The notes below the pieces were generated by a model that worked only from the letters and a program-made list of their open reading frames with translations, did not search any database and had not been told where the DNA came from. Both the position numbers and the translations under genes were made by a program. 64,000 nt of DNA from Actinomadura roseirufa (GTDB lineage: Bacteria > Actinomycetota > Actinomycetes > Streptosporangiales > Streptosporangiaceae). Shown here piece after piece: positions 45,643 to 55,808 of the stretch; within the stretch, counting starts at the first letter, position 1, and each line of letters starts with the position of its first letter. The stretch is taken from assembly GCF_900659635.1 (NCBI RefSeq), contig NZ_CAACVB010000004.1, positions 1 through 64,000 on the forward strand, written 5' to 3'.

Positions 45643-46434
45643 TCAGGGCAGGAAGATCGTGTACTCGGCGAGCTGGGGCACGAGGTCGGGCGGGATGTCG
45701 GCGTCCACCGCCATCTCCTCGGCGGACACGAACGCGCCCTGGAGGTCGCGGCGGCGGATGACCCGCTCCGTCAGCTCGGGCGTCATGCCGGGCAGCGCGG
45801 CGATGATGTGCTGCGGCGCGTGGTTGACGTCGACGAGGCCGCCGTCATCGAAGGTGCGCGGCGCGTCCGGGCGGCCGATCCGCAGCTCGTGCGCCAGCGC
45901 CGGGTCCTCGGCGGCGAGCGCGCGGGCCTCCGCGCGCAGCGTCCGGCGGTACTTGGCGACCTCGATGGCGTGCTCGTTGCGGCGGTTGCGCGGGATCTCC
46001 TTCGGGAACACCGACGACCGGACGGCGAACGCGTGCGCCGTCCCCGCGATCCACAGCAGCACGGTCATGAACGAGCCGAAGACGGTGAGGAGCAGGTCCG
46101 AGCCGATCATGCCCATCGTGACCAGCGTGGCGAGGCCGTAGCCGGCCGCGGTGACGCCGAGGTTCACGGACTTACGCCGTATCGCCGCGTACAGGAACGA
46201 GAAGGGCGTCCCGTACCCGAACGTGATGAACGGGATGAACGCCCAGAGAATCCCCTGGGCGGCGCCCGTCTCGGCCGGTGGGAGCGGCGGAGGCGGCGGC
46301 ATCGGGTAGGGAGGACGCCAGCCCGGAGCGGGCGGACGAGGCGCCGGAGGGACCGCTCCATGCGGCCCGTAGGGCGGCCGGCCGTGCGGGGGGACGGGTT
46401 CCGGACCGTACGGCCCCTCCACAGGGTGGCTCAC
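45643..46434 (-). CDS. Helix-hairpin-helix membrane protein, antisense insert in the nuo cluster
   Basis: 263 aa from GTG 46434. N-terminal 50 residues are Pro-rich; four hydrophobic segments follow (GILWAFIPFITFGYGTPFSF, LLLTVFGSFMTVLLWIAGTA); the end is a ComEA-like helix-hairpin-helix with LVDVNHAPQHIIAALPGMTP and ELTERVIRRRDLQGAFVSAE. Function unknown in this context; the HhH suggests DNA or protein contact. It lies between nuoH and nuoI on the opposite strand, so the nuo cluster must use a second promoter for nuoI. Confidence 0.8.
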   Translation of the reverse strand: MSHPVEGPYGPEPVPPHGRPPYGPHGAVPPAPRPPAPGWRPPYPMPPPPPLPPAETGAAQGILWAFIPFITFGYGTPFSFLYAAIRRKSVNLGVTAAGYGLATLVTMGMIGSDLLLTVFGSFMTVLLWIAGTAHAFAVRSSVFPKEIPRNRRNEHAIEVAKYRRTLRAEARALAAEDPALAHELRIGRPDAPRTFDDGGLVDVNHAPQHIIAALPGMTPELTERVIRRRDLQGAFVSAEEMAVDADIPPDLVPQLAEYTIFLP

Positions 46435-46550
46435 ATGCCCTCCTCACCCGCAGGCCGACATGACCTTGGACCGCCGAGGCCCACGCATGGTTCGACGAAC
46501 GCGGCACGCGACGCGTTCCCCAGCGGCGCTTCGTACGCAATCATGGGGCC

Positions 46551-47144
46551 GTGGGACGGCTACCAGGAGGCGGGCTGGCCAAGGGGCTGGCCGTCACGTT
46601 GCGGACGATGACGCGGCGCACCATCACGCGTCAGTACCCCGAGGTGCAGCCCGATCTGGCACCGCGCAGCCGGGGCGTGATCGCGCTGTTCGAGGAGAAC
46701 TGCACGGTCTGCATGCTCTGCGCGCGCGAGTGCCCGGACTGGTGCATCTACATCGACTCCCACAAGGAGACCCTCCCGGCCGAAGGCGGCGGGCGGGCCC
46801 GCACCCGCAACGTCCTCGACCGGTTCGCGATCGACTTCGCGCTGTGCATGTACTGCGGCATCTGCATCGAGGTCTGCCCGTTCGACGCGCTGTTCTGGTC
46901 GCCCGAGTTCGAGTACGCCGAGTACGACATCGCGGAGCTGACCCACGAGAAGGAGCGGCTGCGCGAGTGGATGTGGACGGTCCCGCCGCCCCCGGCGCAC
47001 GACCCGTCCGCGGAACCGCCGAAGGAGATCGCCGCCGCCGAGAAGGCCGCCGCCCGCGCCGCCCGCACCCCGCCGGGCGGTCCGCGGACCGGTGGCCCCG
47101 GCCCCTCCGGAGGGCCGCAAGCGCCGCCCGGAGGTACCGGATGA
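46551..47144 (+). CDS. nuoI: NADH-quinone oxidoreductase subunit I
   Basis: 197 aa from GTG 46551. Two ferredoxin-type [4Fe-4S] motifs: [15 protein letters not shown] and [17 protein letters not shown], the N6a/N6b clusters, then a Pro/Ala-rich tail. In canonical complex I it passes electrons from the NADH module to N2. Here, without NuoEFG, it could be the docking point for reduced ferredoxin. Confidence 0.95.
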   Translation: MGRLPGGGLAKGLAVTLRTMTRRTITRQYPEVQPDLAPRSRGVIALFEENCTVCMLCARECPDWCIYIDSHKETLPAEGGGRARTRNVLDRFAIDFALCMYCGICIEVCPFDALFWSPEFEYAEYDIAELTHEKERLREWMWTVPPPPAHDPSAEPPKEIAAAEKAAARAARTPPGGPRTGGPGPSGGPQAPPGGTG

Positions 47145-47830
47145 ACGGCAAGGAGATCGTGTTCGCCCTCCTCGGCGTCGTCACCGTCGGGGCCGGGTTC
47201 ATGGTCGTCACGACGCGGCAGCTCGTCCACGCGGCGCTGTGGCTGGTGCTGTCGTTCGGCGCGCTCGCCGGCGGCTACCTCGTGCTGACGGCGGAGTTCG
47301 TCGCCTGGGTCCAGGTGCTGATCTACGTCGGCGCGGTCGTCGTCCTGCTGCTGTTCGGGATCATGCTGACCCGCGCCCCGATCGGGGAGTCGGCCGACCT
47401 GGACTCCGGCAACCGGTGGGTCGCGGCCGCGGTCGCCGCCGCGACCGCCGCGGTCCTGGTCACCGTGATGGTGATGGGCTTCGGCGACACGCGGATGCCC
47501 CTGCGCGCGGGCGGCGGGTCGGCGGACGAGCTCGGCGCGGGCGTGTTCCGGACGTGGGTGCTGCCGTTCGAGGTCCTGTCGGTGCTGCTGCTGGCGTCCC
47601 TGGTCGGCGCGATCGTGCTGTCGCGGACGGACATCGGCGCCGCTCCCCAGCGTCGCCCCGGCCGTTCCGCCCGTCCGGGGCCCGGCGGTGGGGCCGCTCG
47701 TCCTCGCCGAACCGTCCGTCCGGGCAGTGGCGCCGGTGCGGACGCCGGGACCCGCCCAGGCGGCGCGGCGCGTCCTGAGGACGGAGCCGGGGCAGAGACC
47801 GGTCCAGGCGGGGATGAGGAGGGCGGCTGA
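47141..47830 (+). CDS. nuoJ: NADH-quinone oxidoreductase subunit J
   Basis: 229 aa from ATG 47141 (ATGA overlap). Five membrane helices, with [20 protein letters not shown] and [20 protein letters not shown], then a Gly/Arg/Pro tail of about 55 residues. Membrane subunit of the proton-pumping arm. Confidence 0.95.
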   Translation: MNGKEIVFALLGVVTVGAGFMVVTTRQLVHAALWLVLSFGALAGGYLVLTAEFVAWVQVLIYVGAVVVLLLFGIMLTRAPIGESADLDSGNRWVAAAVAAATAAVLVTVMVMGFGDTRMPLRAGGGSADELGAGVFRTWVLPFEVLSVLLLASLVGAIVLSRTDIGAAPQRRPGRSARPGPGGGAARPRRTVRPGSGAGADAGTRPGGAARPEDGAGAETGPGGDEEGG

Positions 47831-48282
47831 TGCATCTCGTCTATCCGACCGTCGTCGCGGCGTTGCTGTTCTCCCTGGGCGTGTACGGGGTGCTGGCGCG
47901 CCGCAACGCGATCCTGGTCCTGATGTCGGTCGAGCTGATGCTGAACGCGGTCAACCTCAACCTGGTCGCCTTCGACATCCGGTTCCGCGACCGGCTGCAC
48001 GGCGGGCAGGTCCTCACGCTGTTCACGATCGTGATCGCGGCGGCGGAGATCGGGCTCGGCCTGGCGATCGTGCTGCTGGTGTACCGCAACCGCCGGACGA
48101 TCGACGTCGACCGGCTCCGCGCGCTGTCCGAGCACGAGACGGGCGGGGACGAAACGGGCGGGGACGAAACGGGCGGAACGGGCGCGGACGGCGCCATCGG
48201 GCGGGCCACGGCCGCGGGGCCGGTGCGGGAGACCGCGGCGGCCGGAGCGGGCCCGGAGCCCCGGCCCGAGGAGGCGCCGTGA
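47830..48282 (+). CDS. nuoK: NADH-quinone oxidoreductase subunit K
   Basis: 150 aa from ATG 47830 (TGATG overlap). Three helices with the essential acidic residues in [19 protein letters not shown] and [21 protein letters not shown] 50-residue tail follows with three ETGGD repeats. Antiporter-like core subunit. Confidence 0.95.
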   Translation: MHLVYPTVVAALLFSLGVYGVLARRNAILVLMSVELMLNAVNLNLVAFDIRFRDRLHGGQVLTLFTIVIAAAEIGLGLAIVLLVYRNRRTIDVDRLRALSEHETGGDETGGDETGGTGADGAIGRATAAGPVRETAAAGAGPEPRPEEAP

Positions 48283-50303
48283 TCTGGGCGGCCTCGCTGA
48301 CCATCCTGCTCCCCTTCCTCGCGGCCTTCGCCGGGATGCTCCTGGGCCCGCGGCTGACGCGCCTGCTCGGCGGCTCCCACCCCGGCGCGGGCACGCCGTC
48401 CGCCGTCCCCGGCGACGCCGGGCACGAGCCCGGCCCCATCGCCACCGCGCCCGGACGTGACCCGAGGCGGCTGCTGCGCAACGGGCCCGCGCTGATCGCG
48501 TGCCTGCCGATCGCCGTGTCGCTGGTCCTCGCGGCGATCGTCGCGCTCGTCGTGTGGCGCGACGCCGGTGAGCGGACGGGCACGCTCACGGTCGTGGACA
48601 CCGGCTTCGTGCCGGTGCGGGTGGGGCTCCAGGTGGACGGCCTGTCCGCCGTGGTGGGTCTCATGGTGTGCTGCGTGGCGCTGGCCGTCCAGGTGTACTC
48701 CGTGGCCTACATGGAGGGGGATCGCCGCTACTCGTCCTACGCCGCCTTCATCTCGCTCTTCACGGCCGCGATGCTGCTCGTGGTCTTCGCGGGGGACCTG
48801 ATCGTCCTGTACGTGGGCTGGGAGGTCATGGGCATCTGCTCGTACTTCCTGATCGGCCACCACTGGGAGGACCGGGCCAACTCGCGCGCGGCCGTCAAGG
48901 CGTTCCTCGTCACCCGGCTCGGCGACGTCGGGTTCCTCATCGGCATCCTCGTCCTCGGTTCGGGCGCCGGGTCGTTCTCCATCGACACCGTCCTGGCGCG
49001 GGCCGCGACGCTGCCGCACACCACGCTGACGGCGGCCGCGCTGCTGCTGCTCGCCGGCGTCGCGGGCAAGAGCGCCCAGTTCCCGCTGCACACCTGGCTC
49101 CCGGACGCGATGGCGGGCCCCACCCCGATCAGCGCCCTCATCCACGCGGCGACGATGGTCGCGGCGGGCGTGTACGTCGTCGCCCGGCTGTACGAGGTGT
49201 TCCTCCTGGCCCCGGCCGCGCTGACCGTCCTCGGCGTCGTCGCGGTGATCTCCATGGTCGGCTCGGCGCTGGCAGCCCTCGCCCAGGACGACCTGAAACG
49301 CGTCCTCGCCTACTCGACGATCAGCCAGCTCGGCGTGATGGCGGCCGGGCTCGCGGTCGGCGCGAAGTCCGCCGCGATCTTCCACCTGCTGGCGCACGGC
49401 GCGTTCAAGGCGCTGCTGTTCCTCGCCGCGGGCTGCGTGATCGTCACCGCGGGCTCCAACCTGCTGGCGCGCTACGGCGGCCTCCGGCACGGCATGCCGG
49501 TCACCTTCTGGTCGATGACGGTCGGCCTGGCCGCCCTGGCCGGGATACCGCCCCTCAGCGGCTGGTTCAGCAAGGACTCCATCATCGAGGCCGCCCAGCA
49601 CTCCGCCCTCCACGGCGGCATCTACGAGCGCGTCCCGGCGTCCGCTTCGTCCGCTCGTACTCCGGTGCTCAGGGTCGTCTACGACCAGCAGCTCACGCGG
49701 GTGGACCTTCCGGTGGGGGTGGCGTGGATCGTCTACCTCGGGTTGCTGCTCACGGCGGCGCTGACGGCGGCGTACGCGACGCGGACGTGGCTGATGACGT
49801 TCTTCGGTGAGCCGCGCGGGACGTACGAGGTCCGCGAGCCGTCCCGGATGATGTCGTGGACGGTCGCGGTGCTGGCCGTGCCCGCCGCCGGGCTCGGATT
49901 CTTCGGGCTCGCCGCCGAGGAGCTGCGCCCGCGGCCGGGATCGGCGCTGCTCGGCGTCCTGCTGGCCGCGCTCGGCGCGGGCGCCGCCTATCTCATCTGG
50001 AACCGTGACCCCGCAGCGGATCCGGCGCGCGCGCTTGGCCCGGCCCAGAAGGTCTTCGCCCGCGCCTTCTACGTGGACGAGTTGTACGCGGCGACCGTCG
50101 CCCGGCCCGTCCAGGCCCTGGCGCGGTACGTCGTGCTCGTCGACGCCCGGGGCGTCGACGCGGCCGTCGTCGGCGCCGGGCGCGGCGCGCGGCGGCTCGG
50201 CGGCCTCCTGCGGGCACCGCACAACGGGAACCCGCAGACCTATCTCACGGGCCTGCTCGCGGGCGTCGTCGTCATCGTGGCCGGGGTGGTGCTGTTCCTG
50301 TGA
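48279..50303 (+). CDS. nuoL: NADH-quinone oxidoreductase subunit L
   Basis: 674 aa from GTG 48279. Mrp-antiporter fold: [60 protein letters not shown] and the proton-path lysines. C-terminal helices follow AYVD-like [20 protein letters not shown]. The most distal pump module of the membrane arm. Confidence 0.95.
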   Translation: MIWAASLTILLPFLAAFAGMLLGPRLTRLLGGSHPGAGTPSAVPGDAGHEPGPIATAPGRDPRRLLRNGPALIACLPIAVSLVLAAIVALVVWRDAGERTGTLTVVDTGFVPVRVGLQVDGLSAVVGLMVCCVALAVQVYSVAYMEGDRRYSSYAAFISLFTAAMLLVVFAGDLIVLYVGWEVMGICSYFLIGHHWEDRANSRAAVKAFLVTRLGDVGFLIGILVLGSGAGSFSIDTVLARAATLPHTTLTAAALLLLAGVAGKSAQFPLHTWLPDAMAGPTPISALIHAATMVAAGVYVVARLYEVFLLAPAALTVLGVVAVISMVGSALAALAQDDLKRVLAYSTISQLGVMAAGLAVGAKSAAIFHLLAHGAFKALLFLAAGCVIVTAGSNLLARYGGLRHGMPVTFWSMTVGLAALAGIPPLSGWFSKDSIIEAAQHSALHGGIYERVPASASSARTPVLRVVYDQQLTRVDLPVGVAWIVYLGLLLTAALTAAYATRTWLMTFFGEPRGTYEVREPSRMMSWTVAVLAVPAAGLGFFGLAAEELRPRPGSALLGVLLAALGAGAAYLIWNRDPAADPARALGPAQKVFARAFYVDELYAATVARPVQALARYVVLVDARGVDAAVVGAGRGARRLGGLLRAPHNGNPQTYLTGLLAGVVVIVAGVVLFL

Positions 50304-51808
50304 TCTTCCTGCTGATGATGGCGGTCCCGCTGCTCGGGGCGGTGGCGATGCTCGTCCCGGCGGACCGGTTCCTGCCCACCGGCTCCGCGGTCCGCCGGTT
50401 CGGGACGGCCGTGTCCGGCGCGACGCTGCTGGTCGCCCTGTCGGCGGTCACCGCGTTCGACTTCGACGCCACGTCCCGTACCCAGCTGGAGGTGAACCGC
50501 GCCTGGGCCCCCTCGATCGGCCTGCGCTTCCACCTCGGCGTGGACGGGATCTCGCTGCCGCTGGTCGTGCTGACCGCTCTGCTGACGTTCCTGTGCTTCC
50601 TCCACCTGCTGCGGCACGTGCCCGACGGCGGCCGGATCCGGTTGCTCACCGCGCTGCTGCTCGTCCTCGAAGTGGGACTGCTCGGGACGTTCGTCGCCCT
50701 GGACCTCGTGCTGTTCTTCGTGTTCTTCGAGGTCGTCCTGATCCCCATGTACCTGGTGATCATCCTGTGGGGCGGGCCGGGACGGCGGGCCGCGGCGTAC
50801 AAGTTCATCCTCTACACCCTGCTCGGCTCCGGGCTGCTGCTCGCCGGGATGCTCCTCGTCGGCGCGAAGGCGGGCACGCTCGACATGACCGAGCTGGCCC
50901 GCCGGCACGGCGCCGGGCTGAGCCACGGCGTGCAGGTCACCGCGTTCGCGCTGATGGCGCTCGGCTTCGCGGTCAAGGCGCCGATGTGGCCGCTGCACAC
51001 CTGGCTGCCGGACGCGCACACCGAGGCGCCCACCGTCGGGTCGGTGCTGCTCGCCGGAGTCCTGCTGAAGATGGGCACCTACGGGCTGATCCGCGTCGCG
51101 CTGCCGCTCGCCCCCGAGGGCGCGCGGACGTGGGCGCCGTGGCTGGGCTTCCTCGCCGTCATCGGGATCGTCTACGGCGCGCTCGCCTGCCTCGCCCAGA
51201 CCGACCTCAAACGGATGATCGCCTACTCGTCCGTCGGGCACATGGGCTTCGTCCTGCTCGGCATCGCGACCCTCACCCCCGTCGGGGTCAACGCGGCGCT
51301 GTTCGGCAACATCGCGCACGGCCTGATCACCAGCCTGCTGTTCTTCCTGGCCGGCGCGGTCAAGGAGCGCTGGGGCACCGGCGACCTCGGCGCGCTCGGC
51401 GGCGGGATGCTCGGCACCTCGCCCCGGCTCGCCTCGGTGCTCACCTTCGCGTCCGTCGCCTCGCTCGGCCTGCCGGGGCTCGCCGGGTTCTGGGGCGAGA
51501 TGCTGGCGCTGCTCGGCGCCTACCGTCCCGGCGCGGGGCTGCCCCGCGAGACGTTCGTGACCTTCATGGCCGTCGGCGGGCTCGGCGCTGTGCTGACCGC
51601 CGCCTACTTCCTGCGGCTGCTCTCCCGGCTCACCCACGGCCCCGCCGACGGCACCGCCGCCGCCCGCGGCCCCGTCGCCGCCGTGTCCGCGCAGGAGTAC
51701 GCGGCGTGGGTGCCGCTGATCACGCTGACGCTGCTGGTGGGGCTGTGGCCCAAGACCCTGCTGGACGTGACCACGGCGCCGGTGCGGGCGCTCCTCGGAG
51801 GCGGCTGA
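50300..51808 (+). CDS. nuoM: NADH-quinone oxidoreductase subunit M
   Basis: 502 aa from GTG 50300 (4-bp overlap). Contains [60 protein letters not shown] and GLPGLAGFWGEMLALLGAY. Antiporter-like proton channel. Confidence 0.95.
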   Translation: MIFLLMMAVPLLGAVAMLVPADRFLPTGSAVRRFGTAVSGATLLVALSAVTAFDFDATSRTQLEVNRAWAPSIGLRFHLGVDGISLPLVVLTALLTFLCFLHLLRHVPDGGRIRLLTALLLVLEVGLLGTFVALDLVLFFVFFEVVLIPMYLVIILWGGPGRRAAAYKFILYTLLGSGLLLAGMLLVGAKAGTLDMTELARRHGAGLSHGVQVTAFALMALGFAVKAPMWPLHTWLPDAHTEAPTVGSVLLAGVLLKMGTYGLIRVALPLAPEGARTWAPWLGFLAVIGIVYGALACLAQTDLKRMIAYSSVGHMGFVLLGIATLTPVGVNAALFGNIAHGLITSLLFFLAGAVKERWGTGDLGALGGGMLGTSPRLASVLTFASVASLGLPGLAGFWGEMLALLGAYRPGAGLPRETFVTFMAVGGLGAVLTAAYFLRLLSRLTHGPADGTAAARGPVAAVSAQEYAAWVPLITLTLLVGLWPKTLLDVTTAPVRALLGGG

Positions 51809-53310
51809 TGATCCAGGGCATCGACTACGCGGCGATCTCGCCGCCGCTGATCCTCGCCGTCGCCGCGCTCGGGCTGCTGCTCGCCGACGCCTTCGACGTG
51901 CCGCGGCGCGTCCTCGGCCTGGTCAGCGGCGGCTCGCTGGCCGCCGCGCTGATCGCCGTCGCCGCCCTGGCGCCCGGCGGGCGGCGCGCCACCTTCTGCC
52001 TCCCCGGCGGCCTGCGCGGCGGCGGCCCCCGCTCCTGCTCCTACGTCGCCGACGACTTCACCCTGCTGTTCCAGGGCCTCGTCCTGGCCGCCGCCGTGGT
52101 CGTCGTCCTGCTGTCCCTCCAGGAGATCACCGACTCGGAGATCCCCGCGGGCGAGTACCACTTCCTGCTGCTCGCCGCCGTCATCGGCGCGCTGTCGCTG
52201 GTCGCCGCCCGCGACCTGATCCTGCTCGTCGTCGCGCTGGAGACGCTGTCGCTGCCGGTGTTCGCGCTCGTCGGCCTGCGCCGATACGACGGGAGATCGT
52301 CCGAGGCCGCGCTGAAGCTGTTCCTCGTCTCCGTCGTCTCCGCGGCCGTCATGCTGTTCGGCATCAGCCTCGTCTACGGCACGACCGGCGCCATGCACCT
52401 GGACCGGATCGCCCCCGCGCTCGACCGCCTCCCCGGCGACCTGGACCCCGTCGCCGGCGTCGGCGTCGTCCTCGTCCTCGCCGGGTTCGCGTTCAAGATC
52501 GCGGCCGTCCCGTTCCACTTCTGGGCGCCGGACGTCTACCAGGGCGCCCCGCTGCCCGTCGCCGCGTTCCTGTCGGTCGTGTCCAAGGCCGCCGGATTCG
52601 CCGGCCTCGCGATCGTCCTCGCCCTCGGCTTCCCCGCCTACGGGCACGTCTGGGGCCCGCTCGTCGCCGTCCTGGCGGCGCTCACCATGACCCTCGGCAA
52701 CCTCGTCGCGCTCCGCCAGCGCACCGCCATCCGGCTGCTCGCCTGGTCGTCGGTCGCCCAGTCGGGGTACATGCTCGCGCCGCTGTCGGTGGGCTCACAC
52801 CGCCTCCCCGAGGCCGTCGCCGCCACCACCGCCTATGTCGCCCTGTACGCCGTCATGAACCTCGGTGCCTTCGCCGTCGTCACCGGCTTCCACCGGCGCC
52901 CCGGCGCCCGCTCTGACGCCCGCTCAGCCGCCCGCTCGGACGCCCTCGACGACTACCGCGGCCTCGCCCGCCGCAACCCCGCCGTCGCCGCCGCCCTCGC
53001 CTTCTTCCTCATCTGCCTCGCCGGGCTGCCCCCCGGCGTCATGGGCCTGTTCGCCAAGGTCGTCGTGTTCCGCGCGACCGTCGCGGGCGGCGTCACCTGG
53101 CTCGCCGTCGTGATGGCCGTCAACACCGTCATCGGCCTCTACTACTACCTCCTGTGGGCCGCCCGCCTGTTCGCCGCGCCCGAGGGCGAGACCGGCGACG
53201 CCGTCCCCGGCCTGCCCGTCCGCGCCGCCGTCACCGCCACCGCCGCCGGCGCCGTCGTGCTGTCGGCCGCCCCGCAGATCGTCCTGCAGACGGTGTCGCA
53301 GGTCAGCTGA
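51808..53310 (+). CDS. nuoN: NADH-quinone oxidoreductase subunit N
   Basis: 500 aa from ATG 51808 (TGATG overlap). Contains LILLVVALETLSLPVFALVG, FAFKIAAVPFHFWAPDVYQG and FFLICLAGLPPGVMGLFAKV. Last antiporter-like subunit and last gene of the cluster. A 69-bp gap follows before htpX. Confidence 0.95.
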   Translation: MIQGIDYAAISPPLILAVAALGLLLADAFDVPRRVLGLVSGGSLAAALIAVAALAPGGRRATFCLPGGLRGGGPRSCSYVADDFTLLFQGLVLAAAVVVVLLSLQEITDSEIPAGEYHFLLLAAVIGALSLVAARDLILLVVALETLSLPVFALVGLRRYDGRSSEAALKLFLVSVVSAAVMLFGISLVYGTTGAMHLDRIAPALDRLPGDLDPVAGVGVVLVLAGFAFKIAAVPFHFWAPDVYQGAPLPVAAFLSVVSKAAGFAGLAIVLALGFPAYGHVWGPLVAVLAALTMTLGNLVALRQRTAIRLLAWSSVAQSGYMLAPLSVGSHRLPEAVAATTAYVALYAVMNLGAFAVVTGFHRRPGARSDARSAARSDALDDYRGLARRNPAVAAALAFFLICLAGLPPGVMGLFAKVVVFRATVAGGVTWLAVVMAVNTVIGLYYYLLWAARLFAAPEGETGDAVPGLPVRAAVTATAAGAVVLSAAPQIVLQTVSQVS

Positions 53311-53379
53311 GCCGGGGAACGTTCAAGCAGGTCAAACCGTTGATACCGCGGGGACGAGACCACGGGGAGGCAACGGGAC

Positions 53380-54234
53380 GTGCGGTTCAACGGCGTCAGG
53401 ACGGCGGCACTGATCGGTGCGCTCTCGGCACTGATGCTCGCCGTCGGCTGGACGTTCGGCGGCGGCGCCGGCCTCGCCGCCGCGCTGGCGATCGCGCTCG
53501 CCGTCAACGGCGCCGCCTACGTGTTCAGCGACCGCATCGCCCTGCGCTCCATGCGCGCCCACCCGGTCGGCGAGGTCGAGGCGCCGGTGCTCTACCGGCT
53601 CGTCCGCGAGCTGGCGACCGCGTCCCGGCAGCCCATGCCGCGCCTGTACGTGTCGGAGACCCGCCAGCCCAACGCGTTCGCCACCGGCCGCAACCCGCGC
53701 AACGCCGCCGTCTGCTGCACCCGCGGCATCCTGCACATCCTGGACGAGCGGGAACTGCGCGCCGTCATCGGCCACGAGCTCTCCCACGTCAACAACCGCG
53801 ACATCCTCATCTCCTCCGTCGCCGCCGCGATCGCCACCGTCATCACCTACCTGTCCCACCTGGCGATCTTCCTGCCGATCGGCCGCGCGGACGACGACGA
53901 CGGCCCCGGCGTGCTCGGCGCCCTGCTGATGCTCGTCCTCGGCCCCGTCGCCGCCGCCGTCGTCCAGATGGCCATCAGCCGCACCCGCGAGTTCGCCGCG
54001 GACGCCGCCGGCGCCCGCCTCACCGGCGACCCCCTCGCCCTCGCCTCCGCCCTCCGCAAGATCGAGGCGGGCACCCGGGCGATGCCGCTGCCCCAGGACC
54101 CCGAGCTCGCCACCACCAGCGCCCTGATGATCGCGAACCCGTTCCAGGGCCTCGGCATCGGCCGGCTGTTCTCCACCCACCCCCCGACCGCCGAGCGGAT
54201 CGCCCGCCTGGAGCGCATGGCGGGCCGACACTGA
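53380..54234 (+). CDS. htpX: HtpX-like M48 membrane metalloprotease
   Basis: 284 aa from GTG 53380 behind GGGGAGG. Two N-terminal and two central membrane helices; the zinc site GHELSHVNNRDILIS near residue 130 and the downstream Glu in SRTREFAADAAGARLTGDP. Degrades damaged membrane proteins. It follows the partial nuo set, as in streptomycetes, so it may help turnover of this complex. Confidence 0.93.
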   Translation: MRFNGVRTAALIGALSALMLAVGWTFGGGAGLAAALAIALAVNGAAYVFSDRIALRSMRAHPVGEVEAPVLYRLVRELATASRQPMPRLYVSETRQPNAFATGRNPRNAAVCCTRGILHILDERELRAVIGHELSHVNNRDILISSVAAAIATVITYLSHLAIFLPIGRADDDDGPGVLGALLMLVLGPVAAAVVQMAISRTREFAADAAGARLTGDPLALASALRKIEAGTRAMPLPQDPELATTSALMIANPFQGLGIGRLFSTHPPTAERIARLERMAGRH

Positions 54235-54250
54235 GGCGTGCCCGGACGCC

Positions 54251-55018
54251 CTAGGGCAGCGTCATGACCACCGGCCCGTCCGCGGTGATCGCCACGGTGT
54301 GCTCGAAGTGCGCCGCGCGGGACCCGTCCGCGGTGGCGATCGACCACCCGTCGGCCAGCACCCGCGCGTCGCCGTCGCCGCCCTCGTGGAACATCGGCTC
54401 GATCGCGATCGTCAGGCCCTCCCGCAGCCGCATCCCCCGCCCCGGCCGCCCGACGTTGGGCACCGGCGGGTCCTCGTGCATCTCCGTCCCGATCCCGTGC
54501 CCGCCGCAGCCCTCGAGGATCCCGTACCCCGCGGCCCGCGCCGTGCCCTCCACCGCGGCCGACACGTCGCCCATCCGCCCGCCCGGCACGGCCGCCGCGA
54601 TCGCCCTGTCCAGCGCCTCCCGCGTCGCGTCCACGAGCCGCAGGGCCGCCGCGTCCGCCGTCCCGACGACGAACGACACCGCCGCGTCCCCGTGGTACCC
54701 GCCGACCTCGGCGCCGCAGTCCACCGACACCAGATCACCTTCGCGCAGCACCGGCGCGCCAGGGATCCCGTGGACCACCACGTCGTTGACCGACACGCAG
54801 ATCGTCGCCGGATACGGCATGGGCGCCCAGCTCGGGTGATACCCCAGGAAAGAGGACTTCGCCCCGTGCTCTCGCATGATCCGCGCCGCCACCTCGTCCA
54901 GGTCCCGGGGCCGCATCCCCGGTTCGGCGGCCTCTCGCACGGCGTCCAGCGTCAGGCCGACGACCCGTCCCGCTTCCCGCATGACCTCCCACTCGCGTGG
55001 GCTCCGATAAGTAACCAT
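54251..55018 (-). CDS. map: Type I methionine aminopeptidase
   Basis: 255 aa from ATG 55018. Metal ligands are all present: D in LVSVDCGAEVGG, D in YHGDAAVSFVVG, H in GCGGHGIGTEMHEDPPVPN, E in IAIEPMF and E in HFEHTVAI. Removes N-terminal Met. It lacks the zinc-finger extension of some actinomycete MAPs. TATAAT on this strand (complement of 55026-55031) ends 7 nt before the ATG, so the mRNA is probably leaderless. Likely a second MAP paralogue rather than the one in the secY-adk-map operon. Confidence 0.93.
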   Translation of the reverse strand: MVTYRSPREWEVMREAGRVVGLTLDAVREAAEPGMRPRDLDEVAARIMREHGAKSSFLGYHPSWAPMPYPATICVSVNDVVVHGIPGAPVLREGDLVSVDCGAEVGGYHGDAAVSFVVGTADAAALRLVDATREALDRAIAAAVPGGRMGDVSAAVEGTARAAGYGILEGCGGHGIGTEMHEDPPVPNVGRPGRGMRLREGLTIAIEPMFHEGGDGDARVLADGWSIATADGSRAAHFEHTVAITADGPVVMTLP

Positions 55019-55025
55019 GGGGTAG

Positions 55026-55043
55026 ATTATAATACCAGTATTA
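55026..55043. promoter_or_regulatory. Divergent promoter with palindrome TAATAC-ca-GTATTA
   Basis: The perfect 14-bp palindrome at 55030-55043 overlaps -10 hexamers on both strands (TATAAT at 55028-55033 plus strand; TATAAT as complement of 55026-55031). It lies between the divergent map and XRE genes, so the XRE protein probably binds here and controls both. Confidence 0.65.
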
Positions 55044-55053
55044 GAATGCCGCC

Positions 55054-55326
55054 ATGGTTCGCACCCCACTCACCGCAGAGCAGCGCGACCGGGGCAAGGC
55101 CCTCGGCCAGGTCCTCCGCGCCGCCCGCGGCCCGCGCAGCGCCGCCGCCGTCGCCCGCGACGCCGGCATCTCCCTCGACACCCTCCGCAAGATCGAACGC
55201 GGCGCCATCGCCGCGCCCGCCTTCTTCACCGTCGCGTCCCTCGCCCGCGTCCTGGACCTCGATCTGACGACCCTCGCCCACCGCCTCGACGGCTTCGAGG
55301 ACCCCGCCGCGGAATTGGCCGGATGA
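55054..55326 (+). CDS. XRE-family helix-turn-helix regulator
   Basis: 90 aa from ATG 55054. Single HTH_3 domain: LGQVLRAARGPRSAAAVARD, AGISLDTLRKIERGAIAAPA and FFTVASLARVLDLDLTTLAH. No effector domain. Divergent from map with a shared palindrome; likely auto-repressor and regulator of the aminopeptidase. Confidence 0.85.
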   Translation: MVRTPLTAEQRDRGKALGQVLRAARGPRSAAAVARDAGISLDTLRKIERGAIAAPAFFTVASLARVLDLDLTTLAHRLDGFEDPAAELAG

Positions 55327-55808
55327 AAGCTGAACCCTTTCGCGTCCCCCCGCGTCATAAGAGTTGCGAGCGCGCCGGCCACTTCTGCGGGGGAGGAGGT
55401 CGGCGCGCTCGTCCAGAACACGAACGCTGAGAATCTCACTTTCCGCACCGCTGGCCTGCGGACACGGCGGCCGGGGCCGCTCCGCCTCTTTCGCGGAAGA
55501 TCTGCCCCGCCGCACTTCTGGGCGAATATAGAAAAATGGCTGGAACGTGCCAGCCGCCCACGCCTGGTCCCCTCAAAGAGGCCCACACGTAGCGCCGGAC
55601 GACGCCATGTGAGACCGTCGTGCGCGACGGCGGGCCGGCACCGCGTCCCGCGACACCGGTCGTGCAGGCCCCGTTAACCGTACGGGCACCTTTGTTTGGG
55701 CAGGTCGAGCAAAGGAGCTAACGCAGCGGATACAGTACGTACCCGACCCGTTATCGCGTGCGAGGCACCGTGTTGGTGACGGACTCGCCACCATCACGGG
55801 GGACGGCC
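55327..55808. other. Intergenic, no supported gene
   Basis: 480 bp. Open frames on the minus strand overlap the XRE gene and have no family. Around 55690-55760 is an AT-richer stretch (CACCTTTGTTTGGGC, GATACAGTACGTACC) that probably contains the promoter of the next gene. Confidence 0.4.

Noticed and set aside
50005-53310. Plus-strand frame of 1101 codons over nuoL-nuoN.
   Set aside because: The first part is an Arg-rich shadow of nuoL/nuoM; only nuoN (51808-53310) is real.
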